Shown here piece by piece: positions 56,105 through 64,000 of a stretch of DNA of 64,000 nucleotides. The translations under genes and the position numbers were made by a program. This stretch comes from Paramacrobiotus metropolitanus (lineage: Eukaryota > Tardigrada > Eutardigrada > Parachela > Macrobiotidae), in assembly GCF_019649055.1 (NCBI RefSeq), contig NW_026570251.1, positions 992,001 through 1,056,000 of the forward strand, written 5' to 3'. The notes beneath the pieces were generated by a model. It did not search any database. It saw only the letters and a program-made list of their open reading frames with translations, and was not told where the DNA came from. Each line of letters begins with the position of its first letter. Position 1 is the stretch's first letter.

Positions 56105-58345
56105 TCGACCGAAGCGCGGTCGTCGGTCACATCGGTCACGTCGGTCACGCTTTCATATTTTAAAAAACAATTCGTAAGAGAAAATGATGTTGAGAGCCAT
56201 ATTTAATGAAAAGAGAAAATAATAAATAAATATGGGAAAAAAAGATAGACCTAAAAGTTTTTATTTAATTCTGTTTCCCGCTTCGCTTCGGTCTTACAGT
56301 GCTAGCCAACAACGGTGCACTTTCTTGGTACATTTACTTATATCAAAAAATTAATATAAGAAAAGGTACTTGCTTACAGAACTTGTAAGTGTAATATATT
56401 ATCTAGATATGAGTGAAGGCGCATCTTTAATTGTAAGCAGACTTCGACGGCACGATGGTACAATGCATGGCACGTATAACATAGTTAGATGGACGTACAG
56501 TTTTGACAAATTAGAGTAGTACTCACTGTACTTGTACAGTCTGTTTTCTGCAAAATATTGTAAGCAGCAGCGCGTTTCTTAATAGACAAAGGTAACTGCT
56601 AGCGCCATTTTACACTACCTTCATATAAATGAATATTATTTAACGTCCTTGCGTTAAAAAGCAAATCCAAATCATCTCTTTCCTCTGATGGGCTAGAAAA
56701 TAGCAATAATTAGATTGAAATATTTAAACCGATGGAATAATTACAATTAATTAATTAATTAATTTTGAAGACTCAACGCCGTAGACCCCACCTGGTCGCC
56801 TTTCAGATTGATTAAGCGCAGCACCTACTAGCATTTCCGCATGTAGTCTCCCTCTATTCACCAAGCTGCGATCCAATGTTTTCCCGCTAAGTCTAACGAA
56901 AGTCTCTGACGGATTGTCCCACGGCCAAGGACCCACGATGGGCTGCCGCGCAATAAAAACTTACCTTTTTACACCATAGAGATGCGTGACGGATTGTCCT
57001 TTTCCCGGGAAGGTCAGCAGAATGTTTGTTCGGTCTGTCACCGCGTCATCAGTCTTTCACTCTTTCGGAATTTCTTTCTACAAAACAAATGTTAGATAAC
57101 CGTAAAAAAACGGTGGTTTAACGGAAGAAATATTGCAGAATTTACGCAGGTAGTATCAACTATCAAGCAATAGTGTTTGGTTGTAGCCATGAGAATCGTG
57201 AAACAAAGCCTGTTAGATCTGCGAAATCTGTATAGTAATGTAGTTTAAGGCTCACTTTAAGTAATGTCGTGGGCTGCTTCGCCACAGCATTTGTTACAAA
57301 CCTGATTGTTCAGAATTTTCTTCCGCTTTAAATAACATAATTTTACTTCGTTTAAGTAGTAGCAGTCAAGTGCAGAACTACAATGGACTTCAAAATTTTG
57401 TTACATTCGGTCCGGGACCGAATGACCAATAGAAATAAATGGCCAAGACCAAATGACCAATAAACCTGGAAACGCGCAGTAATTGAACACTTGCTGTTTG
57501 CGCATTTTCCAACGAAAACCATCCACCGATATCTCAAACGAAAGAGAAAAAAATTTTATGAATTTTGATACGAAACAAGTTAGTTTTTATGGGATCTGAC
57601 AGAAAACCGACGCATCTAAAGTTTCTCGTAGGCAGAGCAAACGTTTTCTGTGTGAAAACTGAAACCAAACCGTGGATTCAAATGCTATGCTTTGTCTACG
57701 AGAAACTTTAGATGCGTCGATTTTCTGTCAGATCCCATAAAAGCTAACTTGTTTGGTATCAAAATTCATAAAAATTTTTTCTCTTTCGTTTGAGATATTG
57801 GTGGATGGTTTTTGTTGGGAAATGCGTGAGGTGCAAGTGTTTGAACTCAACAGGCCGATGGCCAGCCCGGAATTTGGCTGATTGAGTACAGGTAAATAGC
57901 TGGTTGCGCGCGTTTTGTGAGTGTAACAAAATTTTGAAGTCCATTGTATGTCGCGCTTGGATGAAAAGAACCATGATCATCGTATTATGAGTGTAATCTT
58001 ATTCTAATTATCATTTAGATTAAAAGTATTACATAAAATTAAATAGTTATTTGTAATTATATACTTATGTGTAATTGTAAGTGCAGTATTGTATTGTATT
58101 AAATACTAGGGAAGCGCACCGCGGTTGGCTAGCACTAAAAGATCGAAGCGAAGCGGGAAACCAAATTGCATCAACCAACCAATTTAAGAATTCGAACATA
58201 TCTTTACCCAAGTTTTTATGATTTATTCCATTCAGTTTATTTTAAAAAATTATTTCCGTAGTTGCTTAAAAAATAATTAATGCGTGACCGACGTGATCGA
58301 TGTGACCGACAAAAATCCGATTTTCCTGAACATAGAGGACCTTCG
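56105..58345. mobile_element. Transposon-like unit with about 220-bp inverted terminal arms
   Basis: The block 56105-56320 (gtcggtcacat(c)ggtcacgtcggtcacg, later tttcccgcttcgcttcg(g/a)tctt, gtgctagccaac) recurs inverted at about 58125-58345. The middle of each arm is diverged. The 1.8 kb interior has no recognisable transposase. It holds the nested element at 57379-57948. A TIR-bearing non-autonomous DNA transposon is the likeliest reading. Confidence 0.65.
57379..57948. mobile_element. Foldback MITE with perfect 27-bp ends, TA-flanked
   Basis: The sequence starting tacaatggacttcaaaattt (57379-57405) is exactly inverted at 57922-57948. The arms continue to pair inward with few mismatches (for example 'aactttagatgcgtcg' near 57700 against 57612) to a small loop at about 57650. 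The TA at each end fits a Tc1/mariner-type MITE. No coding capacity. Confidence 0.9.
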
Positions 58346-59089
58346 CTTCGGTTGATTACAGTAAGTAACGCTAGCATTACTGTATTATAACGCTGTAGGG
58401 CACTGCAAAACTTTCTCAAACGCTGTACCATGCAGTATTACGGACATTGGGTGCCGTGGCAACAATAAATTTTAATATCATAATAGCAGAAAAGTTGTGT
58501 CTTGTGACAGACTTGTACATTTAACAAACGACCACCGCAACAATAATTCAGGCAAGTGAATAAATCAGGCAAGAAAACGAATTAAATATTTGTGTTTATG
58601 GTATAATGGTACTGTATCACTTCGGATGCTGTTGATGTTCTGTGTGCTGTAAAGTAGCACAAAGCGCAAGACCTGTCAGTCTGACAAATTTGTACATCGA
58701 AAAGCAACCCAACTCTTCCCAGGGGTTAAAATAATAGTGCAGAGTACTTAGTGCTTCACATAGCCGTAACGTTTTCCTTAATGATAACTAACCCTAAGCT
58801 AAAACGCGTGAGACAAGTAGTAGTTCACGTTGTCCAGTCAATTCACGAATTTTCCAGCCCATTCCGAAAATAAAAAAATGCGTAAGTTTCTACAAGTAAC
58901 AGATAATAATGATACTGGACTACTGGTATCAAGCGTCACCGACACTCCACTTGCGAAATGTGATCAGAGGATATTCAGTATTATTTAAATACTGAAAAAT
59001 TACAGTCTATCATAACTGCGGCAGCTTAATTTTTCCTTTTCCCGAACCATACCGCAGCGTGAGCGGCTATATTTAATGTCACTTATGGA
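58346..59089. other. Spacer, nothing supported
   Basis: AT-rich, no exon, RNA or clear repeat recognised. Confidence 0.4.
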
Positions 59090-59450
59090 AAATGGCCCGG
59101 CACATGGTGTCAAAAATGGGATCCGTGCATTGAAAGTTTCGCTTTCGCGCCCTCCGAAGCACTTTTTTGTAATACGTTATGCCATTCTAATTAATTTGTA
59201 TGCACTGTTCTGAAAACCGTTTGCGCGCGCAACATCCGATTGCCGAAATATGGCAAACTAAGATGGCCAAAAGTTTAATGCGTTGTTGTTTACCAAAAGT
59301 CTTGCTGTTTACCCGAGCTTTTTGAAACTTCGCTGTGAAAGACACCCGGCCATAAAGTCGAAAGTGAACCAGTTTTAGGTTCATAGCACTTTCCTTTAAT
59401 TTTAAAATAAATTGTAAAATTTTAGAATTTTATTTTAAAATCGGAAAAAA
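59090..59450. mobile_element. MITE copy, foldback family
   Basis: Collinear with 47690-48060 over at least 300 bases. See that entry for shared motifs. Both are in the same orientation. Confidence 0.8.
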
Positions 59451-60061
59451 AGATTATGAATCAAAGCTGATTTTCCTGGCTGACTGTGCGGTAAACTGCT
59501 TAGAAAAATGTGAGCGGCTTAAAGAACGGTTCGTGCGGGATATTTGAGCACCCTGAGAGTGCCGTTAGCAATTAATTAACGATAAGCATGATATCGTTTT
59601 CAACCTGACAAGAAGTGTTTCTGTTTTCATTCCACGGTCCTGCAAAATCCATTACGATGAACGAGACCGTGAACCGTGCACGCTTATAGTTTATACTAGC
59701 CTGCGGTTGAAAAGTTGCGGTTGAGAAATGTCGTGGTAATAAATTGTATTCGGTGAAATATTACGATGTGAAATGTCGGGTTGTGAAATGTCGTGATACC
59801 GTCAGACAGAACATGGTGAACCGCTTGTACAACATTCATCCGCTTTAATAATGATAATTTACAGCACGTTATTGGGATGCAGCCAATGCCAGCCAGACAT
59901 TTCCATAGGGTGTAGCCAACGCAGAACAACAATATTAACTATAACTTAACATATTACATGTATTATTGTACAGTATATGCTTTTTGTGTCCAGGACAAGA
60001 AATTACACCCGCTAAGGGCAGAAACAGGCAGCACAATAGCCGACGATAAATTGACAATTAA

Positions 60062-61088
60062 TTAATTATTGTAAATAACGGAGGTCATCTCGTTGATGAC
60101 GGTGAGATTGAGCCCGTTAAAAGACGCTACCAACCAGGTGTTGCCCGTACGGTGGGGCACGTACAGCTGCGTCCAGAGAAAACCGCCGCGGTACACCTGC
60201 ACGACGGCGTTAGACAGGGCCAGATTCCCGTCCTCCGGCGTCCGGCGCGCCTCGTGGTCGTAGACTGTAATCTTATAGTCGCCGGGCAGCTGTTTCTTGA
60301 CCATGGTAATGTCCAGCCGGTGGCCGACAAAACAGTTGTCCATCAGTCCGTCGGCACTGACACGGGGACCGGTGTACTCCACCCGGCCGCGTTGTCCGCC
60401 GTGGGACAGCGGTCCTTCCACCACTAGCTCCAAGTAGCGCATCCAGCGCTGTTCCTGGAGCATCAGGATGCGCACTTCCGCTTGACTGGAGCAGTCGGCG
60501 TCGGGAAGAAGGCCGTGCCATAGCTTGGGCATTCCTTTGCCGCCCAGAACAACGAACGTGAAGTGCTTGGCCTGATAACCACTGCGCGTCACCAGGGCGG
60601 TGTAGTAACCGATCGGGAAATTCTTGACGCTCCACTCGCCATTGACCGATGTCGTAGTACTAAGAATGACCGGGCCGCTGATATTGTTCATTCCGGAGCG
60701 GAAATCGATCGTGGCCCGGTCCGCCGGTGGATCCGGTTCATCCGTTGTACGGAACAGCTTCACGTCCCCGCTGGCCTGACCATTTCCGGTGAAGGTGCTG
60801 TTGATGAGCAGAAGAGGCTCCATGGACGCTTTTAGATGGAAACCCAACAGATGGTGGACGTTGTTGACGGTTAGCGGATGGAATCCTGCGGAGCGAATGG
60901 TTAGCCCGTAAGCGCCATCCTTCGGTAAGGACATAGTAAATTCTCCAAAGGAGTTGGTGTGTGCTGTTTAACGGTGGAATGGTACATCCCCATACACGAC
61001 GGCCAGGGCATGCACGGTGGGCCTGCCACATATCAGCGTCCCGCACCAGCCAGGTGACATTGATCTTGCGATCTGGAACCACATCCAA
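60062..61088 (-). CDS. Protein with carboxypeptidase-regulatory-like domains, 3' part
   Basis: Exons 61088-61016 and 60963-60062 join in phase 1 across a 52-base intron (gtgcat ... aaacag) and end at TAA, giving 324 residues. The pattern TNSFGEFTMSLPKDGAYGLT then SAGFHPLTV fits a carboxypeptidase D regulatory-like (transthyretin-type) beta-sandwich, and a second unit follows (STTTSVNGEWSVKNFPIGYY then RSGYQAKHFTFVV). The C-terminal 150 residues (WMRYLELVVEGPLS, KKQLPGDYKITVYDHEA, GGFLWTQLYV) look like further beta-strand modules. It is probably extracellular. The N-terminus and signal peptide lie upstream and were not found; a retrotransposon fragment begins 400 bases further. Without the short intron the gene would need a frameshift. 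Confidence 0.65.
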
Positions 61089-61482
61089 CTACCGATAAGT
61101 ACAAGTGCAAAGTGCTCAAGCTTATCACGCAATTTCTATTGCAGCAACATAACGACAAAATTTTCAAATTCACGGGTGCATCTAACCCCATACTGCGGCG
61201 CGCCATGCCACACTATTCACGCTTGACATTGTACGGTAGTACCATGCATCTGACTTGGCTCATGCCTAAAGTAATTATCGATCTAAATTATACATTCGAT
61301 CTAAATTATAAACTACCGATGAAAACTATAAAATATTGAGCTTTTTCCTTTATAGTTATCTTAAATACAGATTCTTTAATTAAGCCGTAGTGATACGAGT
61401 CATGACTGTAATGTCGCGATGTAAACATGAATAAAGATCTCAGATTCTCTAATTTCCAATAGAGCGATAACAATATCAAGAT

Positions 61483-62165
61483 TCAGTTACACTTAAACAA
61501 AACAATATTTTCCACGGTACCAATAATAGAAGCGGCATTTCCTCTTTGAATAGCTAAAGAAATGTTCTGCTTTAAAAACTCATGGCTGCGAATCTCGCCT
61601 GTTTGTAATTCAACCCTCTTTCCGACTTCTTTAACCAGTTTCTTGGCTGATGAACCAAAACTACCAAAAGTTTCGAATCCAACAGCAGCGAACTCATATC
61701 GTCCTGACAGGAAGCTGTATTTTTGCACTTTTTCGGCTTCTGCCTGGTCGGCTGCCGCTCCGGCCCTTAAGCTGGTGTGATCCAAATAAGAGCGCGCAAC
61801 GATGTCCACACAGGTTACATCCCAGGCCAAACACAGCCCTCTCGTCCAGGGGAAAGTGGTGATTCCGTCTGGGCGTGTGTCGTTTTCGTGGTGCATACCT
61901 CTAGGTTCCGTTCGCGCCGGGATGCCTGCCGAAACCAAAGCTCGTCGCAAGATATCGTTTATGCAGTCGTGCCGTGCCCGTCTTCCAGCGGAGAATTTGC
62001 AACTCAACCCATGAAGGCCATCGGCGTTGACTTCGGCACCGCACCTGCACTGGTTTTTGGAAGACGGAGGTGCGCCAAGTCGAATAGCAACGGCGATGCG
62101 GAAGGATTCGTCGTCCAATAGGTTTCCAATTGAGGACGAGGGAAGAGCGTGTGTCCAAACCCCGT
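61483..62165 (-). mobile_element. Non-LTR retrotransposon ORF, 3' end with zinc knuckle and restriction-like endonuclease signature
   Basis: About 225 codons are open to a TAA at 61483. A knuckle-like CRCGAEVNADGLHGLSC is followed by RRARHDCINDIL, then EPRG, RPDGIT and LAWDVTCVD, a spacing that resembles the PD..D endonuclease of R2/NeSL-type elements. The end FETFGSFGSS and SLAIQRGNAASIIGT is shared with the fragments at 51.1-51.7 kb. The reverse transcriptase is missing, so the copy is 5'-truncated, as is usual for LINEs. The truncation point lies at a short acacattacacggg repeat (62155-62225). Confidence 0.75.
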
Positions 62166-62225
62166 GTAATGTGTGTGTAATGTGTAAACGCCCGTGTAAT
62201 GTGTGTTGTGTGCGGCCCGTGTAAT

Positions 62226-63599
62226 GTTATGTTTTACATTGTAGTACTGTATGCAAATGGTCAATGGTGGGCCTTTGTAACTGTACTCGTACTAAAAGTG
62301 TGCTGTAATGCTTGTATTAAAAGGTTCAAGAGACAGTGTATTAGTGCATAGATTCGTTCAACCGAATGCGTGGAGGTGAAGTGTCGTGCATTTCCCGTTT
62401 TCCAAGCAGCTCATTGGTCTATCCTGTCACGATTACGGGACTATCCTCTGGTCCTCTACAATAGTGAATGCTGCTCGTGACCGGCAAAAATGTCCCCCCT
62501 GTCCCCCCGGACATTTTTGCCGTGTCCCCCCTGCCACCATCTCCAGAACGGTAACCCTTTGGCCAGAATGGTGACACGGGGGACTTACAACGAAAAGCTG
62601 AATATCAGGTCAATCGGTGACCTTTGAAAAACCGCCACCAGCGTTACCACAGCGTTACCAGTTGAAAGCCGGTGAAGCACATCAATCACAGGATGAACCT
62701 TACTGCCGGAACAAAATTACAGGTGTCCTGCACGGGGGACATTATTGCCGGAATTAATTACCAGGTGTCCTGCATGGGGGACATTATTGCCGGAACGAAA
62801 ATGTTGGTGTTCTGCATGGGTTAAAGTTAAAGTTACATCAGCCTACGGCTAAATTGTCGAAAAAGTGGCTGACTGTGAATAATCAATAGTAATCATTTGC
62901 CAGCCATGCAGTTCGACCTTCGCACCACGAGTCCACGACGCCAGTGCACGGAAGTGTGGCAAACCAAGATAATGTTCTTAAAGCATCATTATTCTGAACA
63001 CGAACTGCTTATTCAGCACTTCTAGAGAGCCATCGACTATGCAGGATGGAGAAGGATGCGAGATGACGAAAGAGGCTTAAATATCGGAAGATTACGGCTA
63101 TAAGAATCGGGGACTATCTAATTACCGTGTGGCAGAATCGTTTGTCCAATTTTTAAAAAATCGTCCCGCACGTTTATGCAAGCCGGATTTCAAATGGGCT
63201 GCGTAAAGGAACAGCGCCAAATGCAGATTTATGGGCCACACTAAGTGCGATACCACGCCAAGCCACACTATTTTGGGGTTTCAAGCATTTGGCATGGCTA
63301 GCCCACGAAAATTAATATCGATATCAGCGGTAGTCATATTCGTTCAGTTATTATTGTGTATTATTTGTAAATTAATTTAACTTAACTCAACTTAACGGAA
63401 TTTGATGTCCTTCGCTACGGAACATTGCCCCCTCTAAGCTAAGACAGAGAAGATCGATAACGTACAGAAAAGTTTATTGTCAAACACGTGAGAAATCGCG
63501 TTCACAAAATGAATCCAACAGATGTCATAAACAAGGAGCTTCAGCAAAAATTTAACGAAGCTAAACAATAACACAAGCGAGTCAAGCGGCAAACTGAGG
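62226..63599. other. Spacer with short repeats
   Basis: Positions 62700-62825 hold three copies of 'aggtgtcctgca(c/t)gggggacattattgccggaa'. Positions 62490-62580 have related gacattttgcc / gtcccccc pieces. A 39-codon ATG frame at about 62905 (MQFDLRTTSPRRQC) is possible but unsupported. Confidence 0.5.
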
Positions 63600-63890
63600 G
63601 TGATCCTTGATCCACATAAGTTTCTTCCAGTCCACGTTATCGAGTGCCTTCTGGAATGCGCCAAGAGACCGGTAGGCTTCGAATAGGGAGCTCATTCCAC
63701 AAAGTCGCCAATCGTTCCAGATGGGATCCATGGACAGCTGTTACGGTCGTGCCACATAATGATGTTGGTGCCGGCATTGTTGGATGCGAATGTTGAGCCA
63801 TACGAACGAAGTGACGGGTATTCCCTGCAACAGATTGGAGCGCAGCAGCCGTACCAACAAACTTCACAAAACAAATGTTACCTAGCGGCA
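63600..63890 (-). mobile_element. Degenerate non-LTR retrotransposon C-terminus
   Basis: Across two frames the minus strand reads RLATLWNELP and then SLFEAYRSLGAFQKALDNVD. This resembles the 'LWN-LP ... S---FK-AL' ending of CR1/Jockey-type ORF2. Several stops and shifts are present, so it is a dead fragment. Confidence 0.45.
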
Positions 63891-64000
63891 CCTTGCAAAA
63901 CCATGATTTGTATACGGAAACTAACGCTTTTTTTACTCGACGTAATTTCAGGCTATACCACTGAAGTTCTTTAAGGCGTTCGTCATAGTTAAACGGAGCA

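Noticed and set aside
56751-56936. Minus ORF of 61 codons
   Set aside because: GTG start, lies inside the long-TIR mobile unit, no domain.

Overview
The window reads as nuclear DNA of an invertebrate animal. It has spliceosomal genes with GT..AG introns, GC-rich exons in AT-rich introns and spacers, TATA-box promoters, secreted proteins with signal peptides, mucin-like Ser/Thr ectodomains, non-LTR retrotransposon tails and many foldback/MITE-like repeats. There are no operons, Shine-Dalgarno sites or prokaryotic features. Gene content (C-type lectin, GT11 fucosyltransferase, secreted PEBP, NAP1) fits an ecdysozoan, possibly a small arthropod or a tardigrade, but the sequence alone does not settle the phylum. 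I recognised no rRNA or tRNA gene.

Layout: 0-2.9 kb is repeat-rich spacer. At 2.9-6 kb are two minus-strand genes that I assembled from short exons with matching splice phases: a 127-residue single-pass membrane protein and a Cys-containing protein of unknown family. At 6.5-7.7 kb are repeats. At 8-15 kb is a cluster of a four-cysteine secreted protein family: genes A (-), B (+, broken), C (+) and D (-), each with a two-exon design and a TATA box, plus smaller unknown coding pieces. At 16-21 kb is a five-exon C-type-lectin/mucin gene whose large intron holds a DNA transposon. At 23.4-25.6 kb is NAP1. At 29-37.6 kb is a long mucin-like type I membrane protein gene. At 40-42.4 kb is a four-exon secreted PEBP gene, with a partial copy at 49.2 kb. 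At 43-50 kb are several uncertain or broken genes and MITEs. At 52-54 kb is a GT11 fucosyltransferase with an in-frame stop near its 5' end. At 56-58.4 kb is a nested pair of transposons. At 60-61.1 kb is the 3' part of a gene with a carboxypeptidase-regulatory-like fold. At 61.5-64 kb are retrotransposon remnants.

Exon calls rest on open frames, consensus splice sites and phase bookkeeping. For the lectin/mucin, NAP1, PEBP, small membrane protein and four-Cys genes A, C and D the summed exons are an exact multiple of three, which is strong internal support. No transcript or database evidence was available. Most of the predicted proteins enter the secretory pathway (lectin, mucin, PEBP, four-Cys family, small membrane protein), so the region looks like a cluster of lineage-specific surface or secreted genes around one conserved housekeeping gene (NAP1).
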